Source: an uncultured Acidimicrobiaceae bacterium (GTDB taxonomy: Bacteria; Actinomycetota; Acidimicrobiia; Acidimicrobiales; RAAP-2). From it: a stretch of DNA of 35,312 nucleotides. The position numbers and the translations under genes were made by a program. Under the pieces are notes generated by a model that was not told where the DNA came from, ran no database searches, and was given only the letters and a program-made list of their open reading frames with translations. The DNA is taken from assembly GCA_937881055.1 (NCBI GenBank), contig CALGFJ010000316.1:1-35312 (forward strand). Reading direction: 5' to 3'. Positions 18,714 through 28,737 of the stretch are shown piece by piece (position 1 is the first letter of the stretch; the number at the start of each line of letters is the position of its first letter).

Positions 18714-19667
18714 CTAGAGCTGGTGCTGCCAGCCCCGTCGTTCGAACTGATCCCCGCGTAACGTCCTCGTCGCGTGGTCCGACACGACCACCCCGATGCG
18801 CAGTGGCGCGCGCAGTCCGCGGTCCAGGAAGACCAATCGCAGACGCGCCGCGTCGTCGGTGGCGATCAACAACTCGTAGTCCTCTCCCCCGCTGATCGCC
18901 TCCTCGAGCGTCGCGCCCTCGGCGACCGGCACGTCGTCCAACGCAAAGCCGACGCCCGACGCGTCGGCGAATCGGTGGAGATCGAGCCCGAGTCCGTCGC
19001 TGAGGTCCATCATCGCGTGCACCCGCGCCCCGCGCGCGGCCATCCCTTCGGCGAGTCGGGGCCACGGTCTGCGGTGCGCGACGACTAACTCATCGGAAAG
19101 CGACGCGCCGGCGCGGCGGCGGCGAAGCCCGGCCGCCGAGCGGCCGAGCGGCCCGGTGACGAGGAGTTCGTCACCGGCTTTGGCGCCACTGCGATAGATC
19201 GCGCCGCGACCGGGGCACTCACCGAAGACCGTCACCGCAACCGACACGTCGAGGCCCTGCGCGAGGTCGCCGCCGACGATCGGACAGTTCGTGACGATCG
19301 AGGCGTCGGCCATCCCGCGATGCAGCTCTTCTAAGTCCGTGCCGGGCGGCGCGGTCACCGCGACGACGCAAGCGCGAACACGAGCGCCCATGGCGGCCAG
19401 ATCCGAGACCGCGGCGGCGACCGCTTTGAAGCCGAGGTCCTCTAATGGGAAGTATTCGGAATCGAGATGGACGCCGAGCACGGCGACATCGGTGCTGATC
19501 ACGGCCTGTCCGACGAAGGGCGCGAGTACCGCGGCGTCGTCGCCGATGTGGCGTTCTCCCTCAGGAATATTGCGCTGCCCCACAATCTGGGCGATACGCT
19601 CAATGACGTCATCCTCGCGCCGGGGGTAAGCCCCTATGGGGACTGTTGGGTCAACCGGCGTGGGCAT
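18714..19667 (-). CDS. thiL: Thiamine-monophosphate kinase
   Basis: [62 protein letters not shown]. Start is a best guess. Confidence 0.92.
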   Translation of the reverse strand: MPTPVDPTVPIGAYPRREDDVIERIAQIVGQRNIPEGERHIGDDAAVLAPFVGQAVISTDVAVLGVHLDSEYFPLEDLGFKAVAAAVSDLAAMGARVRACVVAVTAPPGTDLEELHRGMADASIVTNCPIVGGDLAQGLDVSVAVTVFGECPGRGAIYRSGAKAGDELLVTGPLGRSAAGLRRRRAGASLSDELVVAHRRPWPRLAEGMAARGARVHAMMDLSDGLGLDLHRFADASGVGFALDDVPVAEGATLEEAISGGEDYELLIATDDAARLRLVFLDRGLRAPLRIGVVVSDHATRTLRGDQFERRGWQHQL

Positions 19668-19729
19668 GGACCTGGTTCGCCAGGTGTATGTCGCATTGTT
19701 GCGATGTCGTTCGAGCGGAGGAACCCAAC

Positions 19730-21538
19730 GTGTCGTACCCAACCCAACACCAGAAACTCATCTCGTGGGTGGAAGAAATAGCGCGGCTCACAACCCCCGA
19801 TCGTATCCACTGGTGCGACGGTTCGGACCAGGAGTACGACGAACTGTGTCAACTCCTTGTCGACCAGGGAACGTTCATACGGCTCTCGGAGACGAAGCGA
19901 CCCAATTGTTACTACGCGTCCTCGGACCCGAGCGACGTCGCGCGCGTCGAGGACCGTACGTTCATCTGCTCCAAGGACGAGCGCGACTCCGGTCCGACGA
20001 ACAACTGGCGCGAACCGAGCGAGATGCGTGAGGTCCTCACCGACCTCTTCGAAGGTTCGATGAAGGGTCGCACGATGTACGTCGTGCCCTTCTCCATGGG
20101 GCCGCTCGGATCCGACATCAGCCACATCGGCGTCGAGGTGACCGACTCGGCCTACGTCGTGGTCAACATGAAGATCATGACGCGCATGGGCCGCGGCGCG
20201 CTCGAGGTCCTCGGCGAGGACGGCGAGTTCGTGCCGTGCCTGCACTCGGTCGGGATGCCGCTCGAGGAGGGCCAGGTCGACGTCAAGTGGCCGTGCAACG
20301 CGAACGACAAGTACATCGTCCACTTCCCGGAGACCCGCGAGATCATCTCCTACGGCTCGGGCTACGGCGGCAACGCCCTGTTGGGCAAGAAGTGCTTCGC
20401 GCTACGCATCGCGTCGGTGCTGGCGCGCGAGGACGGTTGGCTCGCCGAACACATGCTCATCTTGAAGCTCACGAACCCGGCCGGTGAGTCGCGCTACGTG
20501 ACCGGCGCGTTCCCGAGCGCGTGCGGCAAGACCAATCTCGCGATGCTCGTTCCCACACTGCCGGGCTGGAAGGTCGAGACGGTCGGCGACGACATCTGCT
20601 GGATGAAGCCCGGACCCGACGGACGACTCCACGCCATCAACCCCGAGGCCGGGTTCTTCGGCGTCGCGCCCGGAACCAACATGCAGACCAATCCGAACGC
20701 GATGCTTTCGATCGAGGCCAACACCATATTTACCAACACGGCCCTCACCGCGGACGGCGACATCTGGTGGGAGGGCATGGGCGAACCACCCGTTGGGCTC
20801 ATCGACTGGAAGGGCCAACTCTGGTCGAAGGACCTCGGCACGCCCGCGGCGCACCCCAACTCGCGCTTCACGTCGCCGGCGTCCCAGGACCCGGCGATCG
20901 CGCCGGAGTGGGAGGACCCGGCCGGCGTGCCGATCGACGCCATTCTCTTTGGCGGACGACGCGCCAGCGTCATCCCGCTGATCTTCCAGTCGCGCGACTG
21001 GGACCACGGCGTCTTTTTGGGGTCGATCCTCTCCTCGGAGACGACGGCCGCGGCGACCGGCACGGTCGGCAAGCTTCGACGCGACCCCTTCGCGATGCTC
21101 CCATTCTGCGGGTACAACATGGCCGACTACTTCGCGCACTGGCTGACGTTCGCCGAGCGCTTCGACGCGGACAAACTGCCGAAGATCTTCTACGTCAATT
21201 GGTTCCGCAAGGGTGCCGACGGTCGTTGGCTCTGGCCCGGGTACGGAGAGAACAGTCGCGTACTCGAATGGGTCTTCGAGCGAACGGCCGGACGCGGCGA
21301 CGCCGTCGAGACGCCCATCGGCTTCGTGCCCACGGCGACGGCGCTCAACGTCGAGGGACTGGACGTTTCGGTCGCGGACATGGCCGAGCTATTGACGGTG
21401 CACGACGAAGAGTGGCGCCACGAGGTGCCGAGGATTCACGAGCACTTCGCGGAGTTCGGTGAACACTTACCGGCGAAGCTCCACGCCGAGGTCAAACGCC
21501 TCGAAGCCACACTCGGCATGGAGACCTTCGTTCGCTGA
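19730..21538 (+). CDS. pckG: Phosphoenolpyruvate carboxykinase (GTP)
   Basis: 602 aa from GTG at 19730 with upstream [45 protein letters not shown]. Confidence 0.96.
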   Translation: MSYPTQHQKLISWVEEIARLTTPDRIHWCDGSDQEYDELCQLLVDQGTFIRLSETKRPNCYYASSDPSDVARVEDRTFICSKDERDSGPTNNWREPSEMREVLTDLFEGSMKGRTMYVVPFSMGPLGSDISHIGVEVTDSAYVVVNMKIMTRMGRGALEVLGEDGEFVPCLHSVGMPLEEGQVDVKWPCNANDKYIVHFPETREIISYGSGYGGNALLGKKCFALRIASVLAREDGWLAEHMLILKLTNPAGESRYVTGAFPSACGKTNLAMLVPTLPGWKVETVGDDICWMKPGPDGRLHAINPEAGFFGVAPGTNMQTNPNAMLSIEANTIFTNTALTADGDIWWEGMGEPPVGLIDWKGQLWSKDLGTPAAHPNSRFTSPASQDPAIAPEWEDPAGVPIDAILFGGRRASVIPLIFQSRDWDHGVFLGSILSSETTAAATGTVGKLRRDPFAMLPFCGYNMADYFAHWLTFAERFDADKLPKIFYVNWFRKGADGRWLWPGYGENSRVLEWVFERTAGRGDAVETPIGFVPTATALNVEGLDVSVADMAELLTVHDEEWRHEVPRIHEHFAEFGEHLPAKLHAEVKRLEATLGMETFVR

Positions 21539-21602
21539 CGCGATGGCGACGCCGTGCTAGACAATTCGGACGCTCGCACGCGTCACGACTGAGGAGGTCA
21601 CG

Positions 21603-22391
21603 GTGATAACGGACCGTTTTCGCATCGACGATCAGGTAGCGATCATCACCGGCTCGGGTCGCGGCATCGGGGCCGCCAGCGCTATCGCTCTCGCCGAATG
21701 CGGCGCGCACGTCGTGATCGCCTCTCGAACTTCATCGGACCTCGACGAGGTCGCCCACGAGGTCGAGGCGCTCGATCGCCGCGCCGTGACGGTGCCGTGC
21801 GACCTCGCGGACTTAGAGAAGATCGCCGAACTCGCCGCGATTGCGAAGCGCGAGTTCGGTCGCGTCGACATCGTCGTCAACAACGTCGGGGGCGCGGTCC
21901 CGTTGCCGTTTCTTATGACGACACCGGAGTACATGGAAGAGGCCTTCCACTTCAACGTCGCGACGGCCCACGCGCTGAACCTCGCCGCGGTGCCGATCAT
22001 GCTCGAGCGAGGCGGTGGCTCGATCGTCAACATCTCGTCGGTCATGGGCCGCGTCGCCGGCCGCGGCTACGCCGCCTACGGAACGGCGAAGGCCGCGATG
22101 GCGCACTACACGCGACTCAGTTCGAAGGACCTCGCGCCCAAGATTCGCGTGAACGCCATCGCCGCGGGCTCGATTGCGACGTCGGCCCTCGAGATCGTGA
22201 TGACCTCGCCCGAACTGAAGCAGATGATGGAAGAGATGACCCTGCTCGGACGGATCGGCGACGTCGAGGAGATCGCGGCCGGCGTCGTCTTTCTCGCCTC
22301 GCCGGCCGGCGCCTACATCACCGGCAAGATCTTGGAGATCGACGGCGGCATCGACGTCCCCAACCTGGACTTCCAGCTCCCGGATCTTTGA
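21603..22391 (+). CDS. Short-chain dehydrogenase/reductase
   Basis: 262 aa; [46 protein letters not shown] upstream. Confidence 0.93.
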   Translation: MITDRFRIDDQVAIITGSGRGIGAASAIALAECGAHVVIASRTSSDLDEVAHEVEALDRRAVTVPCDLADLEKIAELAAIAKREFGRVDIVVNNVGGAVPLPFLMTTPEYMEEAFHFNVATAHALNLAAVPIMLERGGGSIVNISSVMGRVAGRGYAAYGTAKAAMAHYTRLSSKDLAPKIRVNAIAAGSIATSALEIVMTSPELKQMMEEMTLLGRIGDVEEIAAGVVFLASPAGAYITGKILEIDGGIDVPNLDFQLPDL

Positions 22392-22401
22392 TCCTTCGGC
22401 G

Positions 22402-23700
22402 TCAGTCGACGGTCTCGGCGTCGGCGACGATGAGTCGCGGCCCCGAGGGCCAGTCGAAGTACCGCCAGGTCCAGTTGATCAAGACGCGTAGTCGATTGCG
22501 AAACCCCACCAGGTACCACAGGTGCAGGCCGAGCCACGCGAGCCACCCGAGACGGCCCTTCACGACCACGCCGTTCGGCAACTCGGCGACCGCGGCGTTG
22601 CGCCCGATCGTCGCCATGATGCCCTTGTCGTGATAGCGAAACGCTTGCGTCGCCTCACCGCGGACGACGTGCAGGATCTGCTCGGCGCAGTGACGACCGC
22701 TCTGGATGGCGACCGGCGCGAGCTGCGCGCAGAATTGTTTGTCGTCGAGGGGCACGGCCGCGGCGTCGCCCACGGCCCACACGTTCTCACTGTCGAGCAG
22801 ACGCAAGTCCGATCGCACGCGAACCCGACCACCGGGACCGGACGTCGCCGTCAAGTCCTGGGGCAACGCGTCGCCGGCGCTCACCCCGGCCGCCCAGATG
22901 ACGGCGGCGCACTCGATGCGTTCGCCGTCACTGAAGCGGATCGCGTGCTTGTCGATGCCGACGACCGATCGACCGAACTCGACTTCGACACCCGAGGATT
23001 CGAGTCGTCGCTTCGCGTAGACGCTGGCGCGCGTGGGAAACGCCGTCAAGAGGCGCGGGGCCATGTCGACCAAGAGGACTCGAATCCGCGCGGGGTCGAG
23101 GCGAAGACCGTCGCGGCGGATCGCGATCGCGATCAACTCCGACAGCGCTCCCGAGGTCTCGACGCCCGTCGGCCCTCCGCCGACGACCACGAACGTGAGG
23201 TCCGACGACGCGTCACCTTCACTGGCGACCTCGGCCTCTTCGAGGATCGAGAGCAGTCGATTTCGAAGTCGTCGTGCGTCGGCCAAGGTGTAGAGCGGCA
23301 TCGCGAACTGCGAGGCGCCGGGGACGCCGAAGAACGCGGCCGCCGCGCCGGTCGCGATCACGAGGTGGTCGTAGGGAATCCCGGAACCGTCGGCGAGCGT
23401 GACGAGACCGCGCGATTGATCGACGCTGCGAACGCGGCCGTGACGAAATCCCACGTTCGCGGCGTGGCCGAAGATGGTGCGAATCGGAAAGGCCACGTCC
23501 GCCGGTTCCAAGCCGGCCGTCGCGACTTGATACAACAGCGGCACGAACGTATGAAAGTTGTGCTGATCGATGATCGTGACACGAACGTCCTGATCAGCGA
23601 GACCTTTGGCCGCCGCGACGCCCGCGAATCCCCCACCGATGATGACGACGTGGGGCAGCGTCGCGAGGTCCCGAGGCACGGAGTGTGGGGGGAACGCCAT
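22402..23700 (-). CDS. NAD(P)/FAD-dependent oxidoreductase, type II NADH dehydrogenase-like
   Basis: 432 aa; VVIIGGGFAGVAAAKGL, HNFHTFVPLLYQVATAGLEPADVAFPIR, VVVGGGPTGVETSGAL, NVWAVGDAA. Confidence 0.92.
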   Translation of the reverse strand: MAFPPHSVPRDLATLPHVVIIGGGFAGVAAAKGLADQDVRVTIIDQHNFHTFVPLLYQVATAGLEPADVAFPIRTIFGHAANVGFRHGRVRSVDQSRGLVTLADGSGIPYDHLVIATGAAAAFFGVPGASQFAMPLYTLADARRLRNRLLSILEEAEVASEGDASSDLTFVVVGGGPTGVETSGALSELIAIAIRRDGLRLDPARIRVLLVDMAPRLLTAFPTRASVYAKRRLESSGVEVEFGRSVVGIDKHAIRFSDGERIECAAVIWAAGVSAGDALPQDLTATSGPGGRVRVRSDLRLLDSENVWAVGDAAAVPLDDKQFCAQLAPVAIQSGRHCAEQILHVVRGEATQAFRYHDKGIMATIGRNAAVAELPNGVVVKGRLGWLAWLGLHLWYLVGFRNRLRVLINWTWRYFDWPSGPRLIVADAETVD

Positions 23701-23733
23701 GTCGCCCCCAGCATAATGAGGGGCGGTAATTCC

Positions 23734-25065
23734 TCAGGCGTGCGCGAAGCGACGCCCGAGCCCGTAGACGAGTCCGGCGACGATCATGAGAACCGCGAGT
23801 AGGCCGTCGCCGACGGAGAATCGCAACGTGATCGCGACCGGTATCACGGCACCGACCACCCACAGCAACTGCTGGCGGACGGCGAAGCGCGCGAACGTGC
23901 GACCCTGGGCGCCCGGCGCCACGTTGCGCTGCGTGATGGCGTCGAAGGTCGGCTGCGCGACCGCCGCGCACAGACCCAGCCATCCGGCGAGGATGACCTG
24001 GGCGATGAGCGTCGGATGGAATGACGCGACGCCGGCGCCGAGTCCCGTCGCGAGCAGCGCGAGCGTCAACAACGTCGATTCCGGAACGGCGTTGCGAACC
24101 CGGGTGACCAACGCCAGTCCGACGAGTGCCCCGAGTGCGCTGAGGACCAGGGCGACCGCGAAGTAGCCGAGTCCGGCGTTCTCGCGACGAAGACCGAAGG
24201 CGAGCAGAAAGGTCGCGAAGCCGACCGTGAAGCGCATCAGGGCCGCGGCGCTGAGCCCCCAGACGACCTCGATGTCACCCATCGGATTGAGGGCGTTGCG
24301 ATCGCGCTCGGACTGCGAGAGACCGGCGACTTCGTCGCGCACGATCTTCGAGGGTCGCTGGAGTCGAAGGCTCGCGACCGTTGCCGCGGCGTAGACGAAC
24401 GAGGCCGTGACGAGCACGCTCGTCGCCCCGATGCCCTTCAAGATTCCCGCGCCAATCGATCCGACGACGAGTCCACTGAGCGTGCCGAGCAGCGTCAACT
24501 GCGCGTTGAATCCGGAATACCCCTTCTCCTGTTGGACCGCCGTGGACGGCCACCCCGCTCCGCCGACGTGATCCGAGTGCTCACGCAACTGGTCCGTTCG
24601 CGCCATCTCGGGGACCAGCGCACCCCGAGTGACGACGTAGAGCTTCGAGGAGATCAGGACCACGAAGGCCATCGGGAAGAGCCAGAGTGAGTTGAGGTGC
24701 TCGCTCATCATCCAGCAGAAGATCGCGCGCACGCTCGCCGAGAGCGCGACCAGGATGCGCCGCCCGTTCGCCGACTTGTCGATCAGTGGCCCGAGCAGCG
24801 GTGAGACGACCGCGAACGGCGCGATCGTCAACAAGAGGTAGGCGAGGACCCGCCCCTTGGCCTCGGTCGGTGACACGGAGAAGAAGAGCGAACCGGCGAG
24901 TGAGACCGTGACCAGGGTGTCGCCCGCCATCATGATGACGTGCACGAGCGCGAGACGGCCGAAGGCCGTACTTTGATCGAAAAGTTCCTGCGCGGAAGCC
25001 CACGCGAGGGAACCGAATCCCCGTCGTCGCACGAGTACGAGCGTAGGGGATGCGTGCTCCGTCAT
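23734..25065 (-). CDS. MFS-type transporter
   Basis: 443 aa, multiple hydrophobic segments; VSPLLGPLIDKSANGRRILV resembles the MFS loop 2-3 motif. Confidence 0.8.
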   Translation of the reverse strand: MTEHASPTLVLVRRRGFGSLAWASAQELFDQSTAFGRLALVHVIMMAGDTLVTVSLAGSLFFSVSPTEAKGRVLAYLLLTIAPFAVVSPLLGPLIDKSANGRRILVALSASVRAIFCWMMSEHLNSLWLFPMAFVVLISSKLYVVTRGALVPEMARTDQLREHSDHVGGAGWPSTAVQQEKGYSGFNAQLTLLGTLSGLVVGSIGAGILKGIGATSVLVTASFVYAAATVASLRLQRPSKIVRDEVAGLSQSERDRNALNPMGDIEVVWGLSAAALMRFTVGFATFLLAFGLRRENAGLGYFAVALVLSALGALVGLALVTRVRNAVPESTLLTLALLATGLGAGVASFHPTLIAQVILAGWLGLCAAVAQPTFDAITQRNVAPGAQGRTFARFAVRQQLLWVVGAVIPVAITLRFSVGDGLLAVLMIVAGLVYGLGRRFAHA

Positions 25066-25102
25066 CGAAACGAACGCGACCGTGCTCTGCTAAACCGTCT
25101 CG

Positions 25103-25924
25103 GTGCGCTGGACCTTTCTCACGAACCTCCCGATCGCGCTCGGCGTCGCGTGGATCTGGACCCTCGTCGCCTTCGTCGCAGGTCGTCTGCGACACCGTCA
25201 CGCGACGATCGACGTCTTCTGGGGAGCCGGTTTCCTCGTGATCTACCTGGAATGCTTTCGCATCGCGCACGCCGGTTACGCGCGCGTGGGAGCCCATTCG
25301 TCAGCGCCGTCGCTCGTCAATCGCCTTATCGTTTTGGGCTTCGTGGCCGCCTGGGGGCTGCGCCTCACGATCTACCTGGCGCGTCGTCAGCGCGGCGCGA
25401 CAGAAGACCCGCGCTACGTGATGATCATGAAGGGCGCGCGCGCAGGACACGAGACGCTCTACGCGCTGCGCATGATCTACGGCCTCCAGGGTCTAGTGCT
25501 GTGGTTCGTCTCGATGCCGTTGCAATGGATCGCGTTCCACGAACGGGTCGACGGCCTCTTCTTTCCGGGGCTCGTCGTGGTCGCCATCGGCATCGTCTTC
25601 GAAGCGACCGGCGACGAACAGTTACGACGGTTCATCGCCGACCCCGCGAATCGCGGGACCACGATGAACCGCGGACTCTGGCGCTACACCCGACACCCGA
25701 ACTACTTCGGTGACGCGGTGGTGTGGTGCGGTTTCTATCTCGTGGCGTGCTCGAGTGGGTGGGGCTGGCTCACGATCCTCTCCCCCGCCGCGATGATCTA
25801 TCTGCTGACGTCACTCTCGGGAAAGCCGATGCTGGAGCGCTCGCTCACCACGACCCGTGCCGGGTACGACGACTACATCGCCACGACGAGTTCGTTCTTC
25901 CCGCGTCCGCCGCGATCGCGCTGA
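25103..25924 (+). CDS. DUF1295-domain membrane protein (steroid 5-alpha-reductase-like)
   Basis: 273 aa, multiple TMs; WGLRLTIYLARRQRG, NRGLWRYTRHPNYFGDAVVWCGFYL, GYDDYIATTSSFFPRPPR. GTG start. Confidence 0.9.
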   Translation: MRWTFLTNLPIALGVAWIWTLVAFVAGRLRHRHATIDVFWGAGFLVIYLECFRIAHAGYARVGAHSSAPSLVNRLIVLGFVAAWGLRLTIYLARRQRGATEDPRYVMIMKGARAGHETLYALRMIYGLQGLVLWFVSMPLQWIAFHERVDGLFFPGLVVVAIGIVFEATGDEQLRRFIADPANRGTTMNRGLWRYTRHPNYFGDAVVWCGFYLVACSSGWGWLTILSPAAMIYLLTSLSGKPMLERSLTTTRAGYDDYIATTSSFFPRPPRSR

Positions 25925-25925
25925 C

Positions 25926-26282
25926 TCAGTTCGAGAAGCAGCCCTGTCGGTAGATGACGTGGGGCAGGATGCTCGCCTTGCAGTCGGTCAGGCGTGACAC
26001 GAGCGACCAGCGCCCGCGAGTGACGCTGTAGGAGAGGACCTCGGTCACGCCGATCGCGTGCTCGCCGGTGCCGACGGTCGCCCACACGTAGGCCCACGCA
26101 CCTTCGCACCCGTAGTTCTGGATCGACGAGAGATGAAGTTGACCACCGAACGCCTGGCCCAGTGTCGACGTCGTGCACGGCACCGGCGGAGCGGGCGACG
26201 CCGACTTCGACGTGGTGCGAAAACTCAATGCCCCCAGAGCGATGACCACGAGGACGGCGATGACGAGACGCCACATTTTCAT
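25926..26282 (-). CDS. Small exported/membrane-anchored hypothetical protein
   Basis: 118 aa from ATG at 26282: MKMWRLVIAVLVVIALGALSF signal/TM, then a 4-Cys domain. Confidence 0.65.
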   Translation of the reverse strand: MKMWRLVIAVLVVIALGALSFRTTSKSASPAPPVPCTTSTLGQAFGGQLHLSSIQNYGCEGAWAYVWATVGTGEHAIGVTEVLSYSVTRGRWSLVSRLTDCKASILPHVIYRQGCFSN

Positions 26283-26308
26283 TATTGAACTAAACCACAG
26301 ATTCGCAG

Positions 26309-26923
26309 TTACGGATGGGCGACGATCACGCCGAGCAACGTCGCCATCGTGGCTTCCCACTCGGCGTTGTCGATCGGCGTCGTCGACACGTCGTCGAGCG
26401 TGCGCCCGACCAACAGCACCTGGATCAGTACGGCGATCGAATGGGCCGAGATGTCGCGATTGAGCCACTCACGACGCTGTCCGTTTTCGACGATTCCCTG
26501 CAACTCGACGGTGAGTCGCGACTGAGTCTCGCCGATGAGCTTTCGCAGGTCCGGTCGCATCATCGAGGCGGCGACGATGCGCGCGCGAAGGGCGCGACGG
26601 GCGCGACGCTCCTCGCTCGAGGCGAACGTCCCGATGAGAGCTTGCATCGCCACGAGATACTCGTCGAGCGTCTGGGACGCCTCGCTCACTCGGTGGAGCG
26701 TGGCGATATCCTCTTCGGCCAACTTGGTGAACATCTGGTGATACGCCGCGTCGATGACGCCCTCGCGTGATCCGAAGTGGTGGTAGACCGAGCCGTAGTT
26801 GACGCCCGTCGATTCACATATTTCCGGTATGCGAATGAGCGATTCGTCAGCCTTCATCAGTCGCTCACCGACCGCGTCGAGGACCGCCTGGATGACCGGA
26901 GCGGAGCGATTCTGTTTGGTCAT
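26309..26923 (-). CDS. TetR/AcrR family transcriptional regulator
   Basis: N-terminal HTH: IRIPEICESTGVNYGSVYHHFGSREGVIDAAYHQMF; ATG at 26923. Confidence 0.92.
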   Translation of the reverse strand: MTKQNRSAPVIQAVLDAVGERLMKADESLIRIPEICESTGVNYGSVYHHFGSREGVIDAAYHQMFTKLAEEDIATLHRVSEASQTLDEYLVAMQALIGTFASSEERRARRALRARIVAASMMRPDLRKLIGETQSRLTVELQGIVENGQRREWLNRDISAHSIAVLIQVLLVGRTLDDVSTTPIDNAEWEATMATLLGVIVAHP

Positions 26924-26929
26924 CAAAAC

Positions 26930-26935
26930 ATATTA
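26930..26935 (-). promoter_or_regulatory. Putative -10 element (TAATAT) of the tetR gene
   Basis: TAATAT-GTTTTG-ATG on the minus strand, 6-nt spacing to the start codon. Confidence 0.5.
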
Positions 26936-27047
26936 CTTGGACAATTCGTACCTTTGACAATCTGTATAGCGCATAGGACCTGTTCACAGCACGATTGTTC
27001 AAATGTTGTGCAGAGCAAAACGTCGCTCCGTCGAATAAAGGCTTGTC

Positions 27048-27080
27048 CCGCGTAGAACCGCGGATCGGCGACCCGCCGAT
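27048..27080 (-). terminator. Two adjacent hairpins downstream of the DUF4190 gene
   Basis: CCGCG-TAGAAC-CGCGG (27048-27063) and ATCGGCG-ACC-CGCCGAT (27064-27080), immediately 3' of the stop at 27083. No T-tract. Confidence 0.45.
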
Positions 27081-27082
27081 GA

Positions 27083-27448
27083 TTAGGGCTGACAGTTCGG
27101 TGGGCAAGGCACGACGTGCACTGAGTGAAATACGGCGGTCAAGAAGAAGACGATGAAGATGATCCCGGCGAGACCCACCCACCCGAGCACGATGCCGGCG
27201 GTGGCCATCCCCGTGCCTCGTTGACCGGTGCGATCGATCTGTTTTCGGGCCTGGTATCCGAAGACGAGCGCGAGGATGGATCCGATGCCGTAGATCCACA
27301 CGATGCCGAGGACCATCGAGGCGATGGCCATGCCGCTGTACTCCGCTGACGCTTTGACGATGAGGGCGGGCGCGCTGAAGGTGTTGACCCCGCAGATCCG
27401 ACAGACGGCGGCGTCATCGGCATTGTTGTGACCATTCGTACACAGCAT
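27083..27448 (-). CDS. Zinc-ribbon + DUF4190-like membrane protein
   Basis: 121 aa; MLCTNGHNNADDAAVCRICG, GMAIASMVLGIVWIYGIGSILALVFGYQARKQID; SD AAGGAG. Confidence 0.8.
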   Translation of the reverse strand: MLCTNGHNNADDAAVCRICGVNTFSAPALIVKASAEYSGMAIASMVLGIVWIYGIGSILALVFGYQARKQIDRTGQRGTGMATAGIVLGWVGLAGIIFIVFFLTAVFHSVHVVPCPPNCQP

Positions 27449-27486
27449 GTGGCTCCTTCATTGGGCGTGGCAGATCCGAATCTGAT

Positions 27487-28737
27487 TCAGTTCCAGACCA
27501 CCGGCAACTCAGCCATGCCCCGCAAGAACGGGTGTGGCTGATAGGTCGGTGTGAACCCTTCGGCGAGGCGAAGACCGGGGAGCCGCGTCGTGAGGACCTC
27601 CAACGCGATGCGGGCTTCGAGTCGTGCCAGCGGCGCGCCGATGCAGTGATGAATGCCGCGACCAAAGGCCAAATTTGGGGCGACGCGTCCGCGATCGAGC
27701 GAGAACGAGTTCGCGTCGGTGTAATACCGCTCGTCGCGATTCGCCGCGAGATAGACGAGGAAGAGCTTCTGACCGGCCGCGACGGACTGACCGAACAACT
27801 GGGTGTCGCGCGTCGCGATCCGCCACATCCCGTAGACCGACGGGTCGCAACGTAGCGCCTCTTCGAAGAACTGGGGCCCGAGGTTCGGGTCCGCCACGAG
27901 GGCGTTCCAGCGTTCGGGGACCGATAGGAGTCGCCAGAGCGCATTCGTCAACTCGTGCGCCAGGGTCTCGTGACCCGCGAGGAAGAGACCCGGGACGAGG
28001 GACAGCATCTCTCGATCGCTCATATTGAACTCGTCGCGACCCCGGGCGATGACGGTCAGAAGATCGTTGTGGGGACGGAGGTAACGCTCCTCCAAGAGTC
28101 GCGAGATCATCCGGTGCATCTCGAGAATGTTGTTGGCCTTCGTGAGTTGCTGTTCGAGCGGCACGCCCATGAGGAGCGCGATGGCGAGTTCCGGCCATTC
28201 CTTCACTCCCCGGCGCAGCGACGGCATCGCTTTCTTGGGGAAGCCGAGGAGTAACGCCACCACGCGCAGCGGCAACGGATAGGAGAACTGACTGAGCAAA
28301 TCGGCGCTCGAAGCGCTCGCGAACCCGTCGACGAGCTCTTCGCACGCGTAGCGGATCATGGCCTCGTGCGACGCCACACTGCTGGTGGTGAAGGATGACT
28401 CCATGAGGCTACGCAACCTCTTGTGATCGGGCGGGTCGACGCCGATCAGCGTGCCCTCCATCGGGATCTCGTCGCCGAAGAGTTCGATGACCTCGGGCGA
28501 CAACAGTTCGGTGATGGAAAGGATGTCTTTCGAACAGAACAGTTCGGGGTCGCGCAGAACGGACACCACGTGGTCGTAACGCGTGACGATCCACGCACCG
28601 AGGATTGGACTGAAGAAGATGGTTCCCTCGTCGCGCGCGCGGGTCAACACCGCGTCGGGGTCGGTCATGAAGACCGTGTCGTAGGGATTGAAGGCCGATT
28701 CGAGGGGAACGCTCTCGTCGGTGGTTTGGACTGCCAT
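27487..28737 (-). CDS. Cytochrome P450
   Basis: 416 aa; I-helix LFLAGHETLAHEL, ExxR EALR, heme-binding FGRGIHHCIGAPLARLEA. Confidence 0.95.
   Translation of the reverse strand: MAVQTTDESVPLESAFNPYDTVFMTDPDAVLTRARDEGTIFFSPILGAWIVTRYDHVVSVLRDPELFCSKDILSITELLSPEVIELFGDEIPMEGTLIGVDPPDHKRLRSLMESSFTTSSVASHEAMIRYACEELVDGFASASSADLLSQFSYPLPLRVVALLLGFPKKAMPSLRRGVKEWPELAIALLMGVPLEQQLTKANNILEMHRMISRLLEERYLRPHNDLLTVIARGRDEFNMSDREMLSLVPGLFLAGHETLAHELTNALWRLLSVPERWNALVADPNLGPQFFEEALRCDPSVYGMWRIATRDTQLFGQSVAAGQKLFLVYLAANRDERYYTDANSFSLDRGRVAPNLAFGRGIHHCIGAPLARLEARIALEVLTTRLPGLRLAEGFTPTYQPHPFLRGMAELPVVWN

Noticed and set aside
21536-21585. TGACGCG...CGCGTCA inverted repeat between pckG and the SDR
   Set aside because: 7-bp arms with a 36-nt loop in a CGACG-rich genome; too weak to call a terminator or operator.
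22522-23802. 426-aa + strand ORF opposite NDH-2
   Set aside because: Antisense of a clearly recognisable NDH-2 gene; D/R/H-rich shadow composition.
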